In this document: one piece after another, positions 18,228-27,559 of the stretch
Position numbering within the stretch: the stretch's first letter is position 1
Layout: every line of letters starts with the position of its first letter
The notes under the pieces: model-generated
Database searches by the model: none
The model's input: only the letters and a program-made list of their open reading frames with translations
What the model was told of the DNA's origin: nothing
Translations under genes and position numbers: made by a program
DNA from: Planotetraspora mira
GTDB lineage: Bacteria; Actinomycetota; Actinomycetes; Streptosporangiales; Streptosporangiaceae
DNA: 64,000 nucleotides
Direction of reading: 5' to 3'
Assembly (NCBI RefSeq): GCF_016863275.1
Contig: NZ_BOOO01000037.1
Location: 124,001-188,000 of the forward strand

Positions 18228-18770
18228 GCGGTCGCCTTAAATCGTGGGACAACGCTTCTCAGTTCAGACGCACACGTCCTTCTTGACGGTGGGATCAGCA
18301 AGGGGTGGACGCCGGCTACTTGAGCCTCTGTCGACCGCTGAGGCCCGGCATCCGCTATCGCTGCACGGGCAAGGCAGCGCGCTCCACCGGTGCGCCATGC
18401 GAGCACGTTGAATGCACCAAGACCTGGAGAGAGTTCACCGACTTCGACGCCGACAGTCGCGCCTACCCCCCAGCACGCTCCGCCTTGGACGGTCATGACG
18501 CCAATCCCTCCAGGCGCCTACGCTCTCGGGCGTAACTGGCGACCCTCAACGTGGTGGGCTGGAACCACATCGCTCGTCGGGGCAGGACCCCGAGACTCTT
18601 CGTTTTATCAACATAGTTCCATCGCAATGCGGGCCACAGTAATTCAAGGCGAAGCGGATACCACGCCGAATCGAATGACCGCCATCCTGGTCCCGCATGA
18701 TCGGCAATACGTCGCCGTCTCGGCGGTTAAATCGGAGCGTCCTAGCATCTCCGGCCTTTGAAGGACGACC
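18228..18770. other. Intergenic region without a recognisable gene
   Basis: No frame resembles a protein family. GGGACAACGCTTCTC near 18246 vaguely recalls half of the LacI-type operator. The part next to 18771 should hold the promoter of the SDR-cupin operon. Confidence 0.4.
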
Positions 18771-19571
18771 GTGAGCAAGCAGAGCAAGCACGTTCCCATG
18801 GTGTCCGAAGCGATGGGCTCTGCCGCCAAGCGCCAGGATGCCGCCCCGTCAGACGGGCTGGGATCGGACACGGTCCGTACTGTCGTCGTCATCGGTGGCA
18901 CCAGCGGGATCGGTACGGCGATAGCGGAGCGGTTCGCCGGGTCAGGCGCCCGCGTGATCGCGGCAGGGTTGCGAGCCGCCGACGCCCCGGCCTCGCTGGG
19001 AAATGTCGCGCGTGCCGTCGAACTGGATATCACACACGGTAACGATCTGGAGGATTTCATCACAAGCCTTCCCGAGTTGGATGTCCTGGTGAACGCCGCC
19101 GGAGTCATTCACCGTGGTGACGAGTATCAGCCTGAGGTCTTCGCGCGGGTGGTCGAGGTCAACCTCACGGGCACGATGCGCGCCTGTATCGGTGCCAAGC
19201 CCTTGCTGCGTCGTGGCGGGGGCTGCATCGTCAATGTGGCGTCGATGCTGAGCTTCTTCGGCGGACCACTGGTGCCGGCGTACACATCCAGCAAGGGCGG
19301 CGTGTTACAGCTCACCAAGGCGCTGGCCGTCGCCTGGGCGTCGGAGGGCATCAGGGTGAACGCTGTGGCCCCCGGGTGGATCCGCACCGGTCTCACCGCC
19401 GAGTTGCATCAGAACGCCGATGCGTCCCAGCGCATCATTGACCGCACTCCGATGGGCCGCTGGGGTGAGCCAGCCGATGTGGCAGGTGCTGTCGCGTTCC
19501 TGTGCGGGCCCGACGCCGGATTCATCACTGGTGTTGTCCTGCCCGTCGACGGGGGCTATCTCGCCGCCTGA
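18771..19571 (+). CDS. Short-chain dehydrogenase/reductase
   Basis: NAD(P)-dependent oxidoreductase, 266 residues from a GTG after AAGGACGACC. Cofactor motif GGTSGIG lies at residues 42-48, VNAAGV near 107-112, and the catalytic set is Ser158, Tyr171 and Lys175 (YTSSK); it ends with ITGVVLPVDGGYLAA as in classical SDRs. The ~35-residue N-terminal extension is longer than usual, and a later start is possible. A cupin gene follows 57 bases downstream, and a LysR gene after that. Probably a sugar or hydroxy-acid dehydrogenase; substrate unknown. Confidence 0.9.
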   Translation: MSKQSKHVPMVSEAMGSAAKRQDAAPSDGLGSDTVRTVVVIGGTSGIGTAIAERFAGSGARVIAAGLRAADAPASLGNVARAVELDITHGNDLEDFITSLPELDVLVNAAGVIHRGDEYQPEVFARVVEVNLTGTMRACIGAKPLLRRGGGCIVNVASMLSFFGGPLVPAYTSSKGGVLQLTKALAVAWASEGIRVNAVAPGWIRTGLTAELHQNADASQRIIDRTPMGRWGEPADVAGAVAFLCGPDAGFITGVVLPVDGGYLAA

Positions 19572-19627
19572 TACCTGCTTGTCCCTTCTGGGGCACACGC
19601 TGCGCCGACCGAGGAAAGGTGGAAATC

Positions 19628-20131
19628 ATGTTCAGCGCCAAAGGCCCCGTTATCGCGGTGTTCGGGGACGTCCCACTGGAGATCGCTGTCGCGGCGCTTC
19701 CGGATGACGAGCGGATCTGGGTGCCCCAGGCCCCTAACGTGTGGTTTCGCCCTCTGATGTTCAACACGATCACCGGCCAGTGGTGCAATCTGCTCAAGGT
19801 GACCGCATCCGGCATCGTCTCCCGACACCGGCATCCCGGCGCCGTCTTCGGCTATGTGATCAAGGGTAAGTGGCACTATTACGAACACCCGTGGGTCGCC
19901 GAGGCCGGTCATTTCGTGTACGAGCCGCCGGGAGAGATCCACACCTTGTCCGTGCCAGACGACTGCACAGAGATGATCACTTTCTTCAACATCTCCGGTG
20001 CCATGGTCTACGTCGACGAGGCCGGCGCTCAGATCGGTTTCGAGGACACTTTTACCAAGATCGACATGTGTCGAGCGCACTACGAGAAAGTTGGTCTCGG
20101 CGCCGATTACGTGCGTCAGTTCATCCGCTGA
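19628..20131 (+). CDS. Cupin protein of the 2,4'-dihydroxyacetophenone dioxygenase-like family
   Basis: 167 residues from the ATG at 19628, preceded by GAGGAAAGG. A single cupin barrel has the metal motif VSRHRHPGAVFGYVIKGKW (two His, about residues 60-78) and a second motif GHFVYEPPGEIHTLSVP with another His. The C-terminal FEDTFTKIDMCRAHYEKVG segment is typical of the 2,4'-dihydroxyacetophenone dioxygenase family, non-haem iron enzymes that cleave C-C bonds. With the upstream SDR it may act on a small aromatic or keto compound; the real substrate is unknown. Confidence 0.8.
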   Translation: MFSAKGPVIAVFGDVPLEIAVAALPDDERIWVPQAPNVWFRPLMFNTITGQWCNLLKVTASGIVSRHRHPGAVFGYVIKGKWHYYEHPWVAEAGHFVYEPPGEIHTLSVPDDCTEMITFFNISGAMVYVDEAGAQIGFEDTFTKIDMCRAHYEKVGLGADYVRQFIR

Positions 20132-20189
20132 CCCCGCGCCAGAAAGTAGTTCGAGGGTGGGGGTCGATTGCGGGTTAGGCTCGTGCCCG

Positions 20190-21173
20190 ATGGACATCAG
20201 GAGCGTCTACCACTATCGGATCGAGTGGATCGTCAGCTTCGTCGCGGTCGCTCACTACGGCGGGTTTTCCGCAGCCGCCAAGTCCCTCTACCGCTCACAG
20301 CCGCGTGTGAGCAGCCACATCGCCGACTTCGAACGGGAACTAGGTACCAAACTCCTCGACCGTTCCGTGCACCCGGCTGTGCTCACCCCCGAAGGACGTG
20401 CACTCCTGCCGCACGCGGAGGAGGTCCTTCGCCGTCTGAACATGTTGACCGACCTGACCGGGGGTGTCGTGCGTGGGGACGTGCGGCTGGGCGCCTACCC
20501 CAGCGCCGCCGCGTACCTGTACCCCCTTGCCGTACGGGCCCTGCAACGCTCCCATCCGCAGGCGCGACTGGTGCTGCGCGAGGGGCCTAGCGTCGCGCTC
20601 GGCAGCGCCCTCATCAGCGGCGACGTGGACCTCGCGATCCGGCCGTTGCTGCCACTGATCAACGCTGACCAGGTCGCCCATCGGATCCTGTGGCGCGAAC
20701 CGCTGGTCGCGGTGTTCCGTGAGGACCATCCCCTTGCCCGATCACGCGTCGTGTGGCTCAGCCAGATCGCGGCGCTACCGGTGATCAGCATCGGCGAGAG
20801 CGACGAGGGATACGGCCGGCAGTACGAGACCAATTTCGCCTTCGCCAACGCCGGCCTCACACCGACGATCACGGCGCAAACCAATCAGCCGCAGACACTG
20901 ATCTCCCTGGTCCGCCACGGCCTGGGCACCGGCGTCACCAATAGCCTGGCCATGACCACCGCCAACATCGAGGGGGTCCGGCTCGTGCCGATCGCCGACC
21001 CGCACTGCGAGCGGGTGGTCGCGTTGTGGTGGCGGAGCGACGAGGTCAGGTCGCCTGCGGTCGACGCGGTACGCGAGACGATCGGACCGCTCCCCTCACC
21101 TCAGTGGCCCTGGAGTGACGAGTCGCCCCCGTCGCCGCCTTCCGATCAGCGCCGGAGTCAGGGACACCGCTGA
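20190..21173 (+). CDS. LysR-family transcriptional regulator
   Basis: 327 residues. The winged-helix domain occupies residues 8-68 (WIVSFVAVAHYGGFSAAAKS, LYRSQPRVSSHIADFERELG), followed by an inducer-binding domain (GDVRLGAYPSAAAYLYPLAV onward, with LISLVRHGLGTGVTNSLA). The ATG at 20190 has only a weak ribosome site. It lies on the same strand downstream of the SDR and cupin genes, an unusual position for LysR but consistent with control of that pair. The Ser/Pro-rich C-terminal tail is probably disordered. Confidence 0.92.
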   Translation: MDIRSVYHYRIEWIVSFVAVAHYGGFSAAAKSLYRSQPRVSSHIADFERELGTKLLDRSVHPAVLTPEGRALLPHAEEVLRRLNMLTDLTGGVVRGDVRLGAYPSAAAYLYPLAVRALQRSHPQARLVLREGPSVALGSALISGDVDLAIRPLLPLINADQVAHRILWREPLVAVFREDHPLARSRVVWLSQIAALPVISIGESDEGYGRQYETNFAFANAGLTPTITAQTNQPQTLISLVRHGLGTGVTNSLAMTTANIEGVRLVPIADPHCERVVALWWRSDEVRSPAVDAVRETIGPLPSPQWPWSDESPPSPPSDQRRSQGHR

Positions 21174-21187
21174 GGCCTCAGCGGCGT

Positions 21188-22231
21188 TCAGGGCGCGTCG
21201 TTCACCTTCACGAGGATCTTCGCGTGTCGGTCACGCTCGGGGCCGACGAGGACGTCGAACCCATGGGTGACGGTGTCGGCGAGGGCGATGCGAGAGGTCA
21301 CGATCCGCTCCGCCCGCTCGCTGTGAGCGGCGAGGATCTCCATGGCTGGGACCATATCGGTGTCGGCGAGGTGTGACATGCTCCCGACGATTCGGATCTC
21401 GCGCAGCGCCACGTCGGCGAGGTCGAGACTACTGGGACCGCCGGGCAATCCGACGATCACCACGACGCCGCCGGGTTCGGCGAGCCGTATAGCCGTGTCA
21501 CCCGCGACCGCCGCGCCGGAGCACTCGATCACGATCGGCGCTTGGAGGCCGGAGGTGCGGGCGTCGGTTACCTCGCGCGCCTCGAAACCCAGGTCGGCGG
21601 CATGCCGGATCCGCTCCTTGGCGATGTCCAGCACGGTGACAGTGTTGCCATCCGCATCGAGCACGGTAGCGGTGGCCAGGCCGATGGTGCCGGCGCCGAT
21701 CACCACGCATGGCCTGCCGGTCGGCCGGCCTGCCCGCCGTACGGCCCGCATGGCCACGGCGAACGGCTCCGCGAGTGCGGTCGCCTCGGCGCTCATACCG
21801 GGGAGCGCGGGCACGGCCATCGCAGCTGGAACGGTGAGGAGGTCGGCCAGCCCGCCGTCGGCGGACTGGCCCAGATGGCCGAGAGTCAGGCAGAGGTGAA
21901 AGTCCTTGCGCGTGCACGGAGAACAGGCACCGCACGGCAGCAGCGCGTTAAGGGCGACGAGATCGCCCACAACCAGCCCGGTCACGTCGTCGCCGACCGA
22001 CTCGACCCATCCGGAGATCTCATGCCCCATGGTTAGCGGTGCCGATCGCCCGGTGACCGGATGCGGACGTATCGAGACGTGCACCGGCCCGAAGCGGTAT
22101 TCGTGCACGTCCGTGCCGCACAGCCCGCACCAGGCGACGCGGACCCGGACCTCGCCCGCACCCGGGGACGCCGGTGGCGCGACCTCCTCGACTCGGACGT
22201 CACCCGCGCCGTGCCAGCGAACGGCTCGCAT
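21188..22231 (-). CDS. Zinc-dependent alcohol dehydrogenase (butanediol/sorbitol dehydrogenase-like)
   Basis: Medium-chain dehydrogenase of 347 residues. Catalytic zinc ligands are Cys38 (CGLCGTD), His70 and Glu71 (MGHEISG); structural zinc cysteines are at 100, 103, 106 and 114. The Rossmann motif VVIGAGTIGLATATV follows. It oxidises a secondary alcohol or polyol with NAD. It is divergent from the sugar importer operon that starts at 22513 and likely acts on the imported sugar or its derivative. The similar Zn-dehydrogenase remnant at 60.3 kb is not adjacent. Confidence 0.92.
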   Translation of the reverse strand: MRAVRWHGAGDVRVEEVAPPASPGAGEVRVRVAWCGLCGTDVHEYRFGPVHVSIRPHPVTGRSAPLTMGHEISGWVESVGDDVTGLVVGDLVALNALLPCGACSPCTRKDFHLCLTLGHLGQSADGGLADLLTVPAAMAVPALPGMSAEATALAEPFAVAMRAVRRAGRPTGRPCVVIGAGTIGLATATVLDADGNTVTVLDIAKERIRHAADLGFEAREVTDARTSGLQAPIVIECSGAAVAGDTAIRLAEPGGVVVIVGLPGGPSSLDLADVALREIRIVGSMSHLADTDMVPAMEILAAHSERAERIVTSRIALADTVTHGFDVLVGPERDRHAKILVKVNDAP

Positions 22232-22512
22232 GTGGCCGACCTTCCTCGTTCATACGGCGGACCTGCCCCAGTGAATCGGGTGGCGCCCGGCCTTCATGAG
22301 TGTAGGTGCCCCGCCGACGAGGCGAACGTGATGCGAGAGCGGTTCGAATAGCTCCGATACGCCGCAGAAATGTTTCGTTGACGTCCCTGTCACGCCGGTA
22401 TGGACTGCCGTTTCAACATCCCTCATCGTTTCTTCGTCTCATGACATCGGCTCTCGGGGGCGAGACCGGCCGACACCGCGGTCAATCGATCATCCAAGGG
22501 AAGGACGCCGCC

Positions 22513-23868
22513 ATGGTCCAGGGATCCCCCGGTAGCGCCGAGACATCGCCCAGCAGACCTGTCGCCGCCGTGAGCCGGCGAAACCTCCTGCGCACAAGTC
22601 TGCTCGGCGCCGCCGCGCTCGCGGCGCCCGGTCTGCTCAGCGCCTGCGACGCCGACACATCCACAGGAGGCGGCACCACCGCCGGAGGCAAGGCCAGGGT
22701 GCGTCTGTGGCACTGGTACAGCCAGCAGCGCGATCAGTGGGGGCCGCTGATCCAGGAGTTCCAGGCAGCGCACCCGAACATCGTCGTGGAGAACCGACTG
22801 TTCGGCGACCCAGACTCCTATCTGCCCGCGCTGCAGGGAGCGGTCGCGGCGAACGACCCGCCGGAGATCTTCGCGCCACACGTGCTCGCCATCGAGTACG
22901 GCAAGGCCGGCGTCTCCGCGGACCTGCACGCCGAGCTGGGTCCGGACTTCCTGAAGGACTTCTTCCAGTCCGCCAACGACGAGTACACCGACAACGGCAA
23001 GCAGTACGCGCTCGGGTGGATGGCGCAGACATTCGGCATCTTCTACGATCCGGACATCTTTGCCCGGGCCAAGGCCGATGTGCCGGAGACATGGGACGAC
23101 CTTCTAGCGGTAGCCGCCAAGATGAAGGATGCAGGTGTGCTCCCCTGCGTGCTGTCCAATAATCCGGGCAGCAACGGACTGGACTTCTTCCTGCCCTTGG
23201 TCACCCAGGCGTCCGACGATCCGCGACTGGTGCTCGACATCGACCAGCAGCGCAACGGCGCCAAGTGGGACCACCCCAAGGTCATAGAGGCGCTGACCAA
23301 GCTCGACGAGCTGATCAAAGGTGGTGCGTTCGCCCCCAACTCCAACGGGATCACCACCCCACAGGGCGAAACGATGCTCTACACGGGCAAGGCGGCGATG
23401 CTCTTCATGGGCTCGTGGGTGCCGCAGGACTTCATCCAGAACGCCCCCAAGGAATTCGTTCAGCGCTACAAGGTCATGCAAACCCCCGCATGGGTTGACG
23501 GCAAGCGACACTGGTGCGCCAATCAGGCGGGAGCCGGCTTCGCCGTGAGCCAGAACAGCAAGAACAAGGACGCGGCGCTGGAGTTCGTGAAGTTCATGTA
23601 TGAGCCGTCCCGATATTCGAAGATCATGAACGACTCGGCCAGTATGCCGTCCACCCAGTCGGCAGGCAGTCAGGTAACCGACCCGATCCTCAAAGAGATG
23701 ACGTCCTGGCTGCTCAACGGTGACGGGGCTCCGCACATCCTGTTCGGCAAGGGCTCGTCCGCGTCGGCCGCCAACGCGGTGGCCGCACTGATCGGCGGTC
23801 AGGCGACCCCGGACCAGACCGCGGCGAAGATCCAGGCCGATGTCGTACGTGCCAGAGGCGGCAACTGA
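22513..23868 (+). CDS. Sugar ABC transporter substrate-binding lipoprotein (family 1)
   Basis: 451 residues from the ATG at 22513, chosen because GGGAAGGA precedes it and the signal peptide then sits near the N-terminus. The signal carries a twin arginine (SRRNLLRTSLLGAAALAAPG) and ends in a lipobox, LLSAC. The mature protein reads VRLWHWYSQQRDQW at its start and has the family-1 pattern YALGWMAQTFGIFYDPDIF and ETWDDLLAVAAKM. It is the first gene of a six-gene sugar operon and delivers the ligand to the two downstream permeases. The ATPase is probably a shared MsiK-type protein encoded elsewhere, as usual in actinomycetes. Confidence 0.93.
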   Translation: MVQGSPGSAETSPSRPVAAVSRRNLLRTSLLGAAALAAPGLLSACDADTSTGGGTTAGGKARVRLWHWYSQQRDQWGPLIQEFQAAHPNIVVENRLFGDPDSYLPALQGAVAANDPPEIFAPHVLAIEYGKAGVSADLHAELGPDFLKDFFQSANDEYTDNGKQYALGWMAQTFGIFYDPDIFARAKADVPETWDDLLAVAAKMKDAGVLPCVLSNNPGSNGLDFFLPLVTQASDDPRLVLDIDQQRNGAKWDHPKVIEALTKLDELIKGGAFAPNSNGITTPQGETMLYTGKAAMLFMGSWVPQDFIQNAPKEFVQRYKVMQTPAWVDGKRHWCANQAGAGFAVSQNSKNKDAALEFVKFMYEPSRYSKIMNDSASMPSTQSAGSQVTDPILKEMTSWLLNGDGAPHILFGKGSSASAANAVAALIGGQATPDQTAAKIQADVVRARGGN

Positions 23869-23870
23869 TC

Positions 23871-24794
23871 ATGTCGATCGTCCGCGCCGCCGGACCTGGA
23901 GCGGTTCTCCGGCCACGGAGCCGAGAAGCCGTGATCGGCTACATCTTCATCGCCCCGATCGTCGCCTTCTTCGCGGTCTTCGTCGGCTATCCCTTCCTGC
24001 GCTCGCTCTACCTGAGCCTGTCGGAGTGGTCCGGCTTCGGCGAGCCGAGGTTCGTCGGACTGGACAACTTCCAGTTCATGGTCGGCGACCCGGTTTTCTG
24101 GAAGGCCGTGGGCACCACGTTCATGTTCACGGCCGCCACGACGATCCTGCAGACGGTCCTGCCGCTGCTGCTCGCCGTGCTCATGAACTGCCGGTGGCGC
24201 GGAACGGTGATCTACCGGACATTGTTGTTCGTCCCGGCCGTGATCTCGTTCGTCGTCACCGGCGTGCTCTGGCAGCTCATCTACGAGCCGAACCTCGGCA
24301 CGCTGAACGAGGCGCTGCGGACCGTCGGCCTGGACGGGCTCGCCCAGCCATGGCTGGCCGACCCGCATCTCGTCGTGCCGGCGCTCATTGTGGTGTCGCT
24401 GTGGCAGTCCGCAGGCCTGTACATGCTGATCTTCCTCGCCGGCCTGCAGGGCATCGACCCGACGCTGTACGAGGCCGCGCGCATCGACGGCGCGGGACCG
24501 GTTCAGCAGTTCCGGCGAGTGACCGTACCGACGCTTCGCACGGTGACAGGCGTGGTGGTGCTGCTCAACCTGATCAACGGGTTCAAGACGTTCGACCTGA
24601 TCTACGTCATGACCGGAGGTGGTCCCAACCGGGCCTCCGAAGTGCTCGGCACCTATCTGTACGGCCTGGCCTTCGGCAACGAGTCCGGCGGCACCCCGTC
24701 TTTCGGGTACGCCACCGCAATCAGCATGGTGATCTTCGTACTCTGCATGATCGTGACGCTCGCCCAGCTGCGGATCTCACGGAGGGCCTCGTGA
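23871..24794 (+). CDS. Sugar ABC transporter permease (MalF type)
   Basis: 307 residues with six predicted helices. The N-terminal IGYIFIAPIVAFFAVFVGYP and DNFQFMVGDPVFWKAVGTTF segments are typical of MalF/UgpA permeases, and the coupling loop reads LYEAARIDGAGPVQQFRRVT. It starts two bases after the binding-protein stop, and its own stop overlaps the next GTG. Confidence 0.95.
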   Translation: MSIVRAAGPGAVLRPRSREAVIGYIFIAPIVAFFAVFVGYPFLRSLYLSLSEWSGFGEPRFVGLDNFQFMVGDPVFWKAVGTTFMFTAATTILQTVLPLLLAVLMNCRWRGTVIYRTLLFVPAVISFVVTGVLWQLIYEPNLGTLNEALRTVGLDGLAQPWLADPHLVVPALIVVSLWQSAGLYMLIFLAGLQGIDPTLYEAARIDGAGPVQQFRRVTVPTLRTVTGVVVLLNLINGFKTFDLIYVMTGGGPNRASEVLGTYLYGLAFGNESGGTPSFGYATAISMVIFVLCMIVTLAQLRISRRAS

Positions 24795-25702
24795 CGACAG
24801 CCGACACACAGGTCCCCGCGGGCCGAGCCCGTCCCCGTTCCCGTCCAGGACCGGCATGGCATAGCGCCTCCACGATGCGCACGAGACGGAGGATCTGGCG
24901 ATCCACCGGCTACCTGCTGCTCATCGCGATCTCCGCGGCGACCGTCTTCCCGTTCGTGTGGATGGTGCTGACCTCGGTACGCCGAAGGGACACCGTCTTC
25001 GGCGGCGGGATCATCCCCGACGAGATCACCTTCGACGCCTACCAGCGGTCATGGTCTCAGCTCGACTACCCGTCGCACTTCCTCACCACGCTGGTGATCA
25101 CCACGATCACCGTGGCGGTCGTGGTCGCGCTGGCCACGCTCGGGGGGTACGCATTCGCGAAACTGCGCTTCCCGTTCAGGAACCTGCTCTACGTAATCCT
25201 GCTCAGCACCCTCATGCTGCCCGTGACGGCGATCATTCTGCCGCTGTTCCTGCAACTGCGTTCGCTGCACCTGCTGGGCACCCGACAGGGCCTGATCCTT
25301 GTGTACATCGGTACGTCGCTGCCGTTCGCGATGTTCCTCATGCGCGCCTTCTTCACGACTCTGCCCGACGAGCTGATCCAGGCGGCCCGCGCGGACGGTG
25401 CGGGCGAGTTCACGATCTTCCGTAAGATCATGCTGCCGCTCGCCGCGCCCGGGGTGGCGACCGTGGTCATCTTCCAATTCATGACCACCTGGAACGAGTT
25501 CCTCTACGCCCAGACGTTCCTTCAAAATCCGGACTACCTCCCATTACAGCCCGTGCTCTACACCATCGTCGGACAGTACTCGACCGACTGGCCGCTGATG
25601 TGCGCGTCGCTGACCATGTCGGTGCTGCCCATCGTGCTCGTCTACATGCGGATGCAACGCCGATTCGTCGCCGGCCTGACCCTGGGGGCGGTCAAGTCAT
25701 GA
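24791..25702 (+). CDS. Sugar ABC transporter permease (MalG type)
   Basis: 303 residues from the GTG at 24791, which overlaps the preceding TGA. After a basic, proline-rich N-terminus come six helices and the coupling loop LIQAARADGAGEFTIFRKIM; the C-terminus MQRRFVAGLTLGAVKS is the standard MalG tail. The stop overlaps the start of the VOC gene, so the operon is tightly coupled. Confidence 0.95.
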   Translation: MTTADTQVPAGRARPRSRPGPAWHSASTMRTRRRIWRSTGYLLLIAISAATVFPFVWMVLTSVRRRDTVFGGGIIPDEITFDAYQRSWSQLDYPSHFLTTLVITTITVAVVVALATLGGYAFAKLRFPFRNLLYVILLSTLMLPVTAIILPLFLQLRSLHLLGTRQGLILVYIGTSLPFAMFLMRAFFTTLPDELIQAARADGAGEFTIFRKIMLPLAAPGVATVVIFQFMTTWNEFLYAQTFLQNPDYLPLQPVLYTIVGQYSTDWPLMCASLTMSVLPIVLVYMRMQRRFVAGLTLGAVKS

Positions 25703-26556
25703 CCGCCCGACCTGACGAAGGGAAACACGTGCCCGATCACCCCATCGGCATCCACCACGTCGAAATCGGAGTCGGCGACCTGGACCGCTCGCTCGACTTC
25801 TACCAAGGCCTCCTCGGTCTTCAGCGGGCCGAGGTCCCGGAACCGCCCGGCGTCCGCTGGCTGTCAGCCGGCTCCGCGCTGCTCAAACTGGTCGAGACCG
25901 TTTCCGGCGACCTCGGCGGCTGGATCAACGACGACCTGCAGCGCGGCATCCGGCACGTCGGATTCACCGTCGGCGACGTCGACCTCCAAGCAGACAGGAT
26001 CCGCGACGCCGGAATCCCCTTCACCCTGCCCCCGCTCGACGCCGTCGGCGGCGTACGCCTGGCTTTCTTCCAAGACCCGGACGGGACACACCTCGAAATC
26101 ATCGACAAGCATCTGCAATATCACAAGGTGTCCTCGCCAGAACTCGCCGACCGTGAACGCGCCGCCGCTGAAGCTCGTCCCCGGACCGCGGGACCGTCCT
26201 TCGGTCATGTCGCGGTGACCGTTGACGACCTCGACGCGACACTGGCGTTCTACCGCGACACCCTCGGATACCAGGTGATCGGGCAGATCTCGCAGAACCA
26301 GGATCCCCGCGGATTCCTGCTGACCTACCTGCAGGCGGGCGAGTCCGTGCTCGAAGTGTTCACGTTCACCGCACCCACGACGCCCAGCCCCTGGGCACCG
26401 GAGGCGAACCGGCACGGCTTCCGCCACATCGCCATCGCCGTCGACGACGTCGACAAAGCGAGAGCACGACTCGTTGCTGCCGGTGCGCGCGAGACCGTCG
26501 ATGGCCTGCTCGTCGATGCCGACGGCATTCCCCTCCGCCCTGTGGACGGCCGATGA
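25699..26556 (+). CDS. VOC-superfamily protein with two glyoxalase-type domains
   Basis: 285 residues from the ATG at 25699 (ATGA overlap with the permease). A GTG at 25729 with a GAAGGGAAA ribosome site is an alternative. Domain 1 (residues ~15-135) starts GIHHVEIGVGDLDRSLDFYQ and ends in FFQDPDGTHLEIID. Domain 2 (residues ~170-285) starts FGHVAVTVDDLDATLAFYRD. His at the start and Glu at the end of domain 1 match metal ligands of the superfamily. It may be a dioxygenase, epimerase or glyoxalase-like enzyme; its place in a sugar operon suggests processing of a sugar-derived intermediate. Function not assigned. Confidence 0.85.
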   Translation: MTARPDEGKHVPDHPIGIHHVEIGVGDLDRSLDFYQGLLGLQRAEVPEPPGVRWLSAGSALLKLVETVSGDLGGWINDDLQRGIRHVGFTVGDVDLQADRIRDAGIPFTLPPLDAVGGVRLAFFQDPDGTHLEIIDKHLQYHKVSSPELADRERAAAEARPRTAGPSFGHVAVTVDDLDATLAFYRDTLGYQVIGQISQNQDPRGFLLTYLQAGESVLEVFTFTAPTTPSPWAPEANRHGFRHIAIAVDDVDKARARLVAAGARETVDGLLVDADGIPLRPVDGR

Positions 26557-27512
26557 CGCCTCCGGTCGCTCCGTTGTCCCGGCAGCCGCTAGGCAGCACC
26601 GGCCTTGACGTCACCCCGGTCTGCATCGGCGGTGGTCCCCTCGGGAGCATGCCAGAGAATTTCGGCTACGAGGTGAGCTCCGAGCGTGGGATCGAGACCG
26701 CAGCGGCAGCGCTTACCGGGCCCTTTAACTTCCTCGACACCGCGGCTGGCTACAGCGGCGGAGACAGTGAGCGTCGTATCGGCGCGGCTCTGGCCCGGGT
26801 CGGCGGGCTGCCGGACGGTTTCGTTCTCGCCACCAAAGTCGACCGTGACGGCGCGACCGGGGACTTCTCCGCCGACCAGGTGCGCCGCTCGGCGGAAGGT
26901 AGCCTGCGCAGGCTCGGCATCGACCGGCTGCAGCTTGTCTACCTGCACGACCCGGAGCACATCACCTTCGAAGAGGGCATGGCGCGTGGTGGCCCTGTCG
27001 AGGAACTCCTGAAACTCAAGGACGAAGGCGTCATAGGCCATCTCGGCGTGGCCGGCGGGCCGGTAGAGCTCATGGCCCGGTACCTACGCACCGGCGTGTT
27101 CGAAGTGCTGATCACGCACAACAGATGGACCTTGGCCGACCGGTCGGCCGGCGACCTGCTCGACGAAGCGAAAGCGCTCGGTGTGGGCACCGTCAACGGG
27201 GCCCCTTTCGGTGGCGGCATCCTCGCGAAAGGCACCGCGCGTTCCGCCAAGTACGCCTACCAGAAGGCCGGTGAGGAGGTGCTGGACCGCATCCGGGCGA
27301 TGGAGGCGGCCTGCGCCGAGCATGGGGTCCCGCTTGCGGCCGCTGCGCTGCAGTTCTCCATGCGCGACCCGCGCGTCACCTCGACGATAGTCGGCATCTC
27401 CAGGCCTGAGCGGATCGCGGAAACGGCCCGGCTCGCCGCTTGGGAGATACCTCCAGAGCTATGGGAGGTCCTCGAATCAATGGCCGTACCCGCCGCGTCT
27501 TGGCAGTGGTGA
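26553..27512 (+). CDS. Aldo/keto reductase (sugar dehydrogenase-like)
   Basis: 319-residue NAD(P)-dependent (beta/alpha)8 oxidoreductase. The start overlaps the VOC stop. Landmarks are PFNFLDTAAGYSGGDSERRI with the catalytic Asp and Tyr, the catalytic Lys in VLATKVDRDG, and DRLQLVYLHDPEHI with the catalytic His. Similar proteins include L-fucose/D-threo-aldose and pyridoxal dehydrogenases. Probably oxidises or reduces the sugar imported by this operon. Confidence 0.9.
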   Translation: MTPPVAPLSRQPLGSTGLDVTPVCIGGGPLGSMPENFGYEVSSERGIETAAAALTGPFNFLDTAAGYSGGDSERRIGAALARVGGLPDGFVLATKVDRDGATGDFSADQVRRSAEGSLRRLGIDRLQLVYLHDPEHITFEEGMARGGPVEELLKLKDEGVIGHLGVAGGPVELMARYLRTGVFEVLITHNRWTLADRSAGDLLDEAKALGVGTVNGAPFGGGILAKGTARSAKYAYQKAGEEVLDRIRAMEAACAEHGVPLAAAALQFSMRDPRVTSTIVGISRPERIAETARLAAWEIPPELWEVLESMAVPAASWQW

Positions 27513-27559
27513 CCGTGGCGTACCTCCCCCTCTTGCGACAACGTCAAAGGAGCTGACAT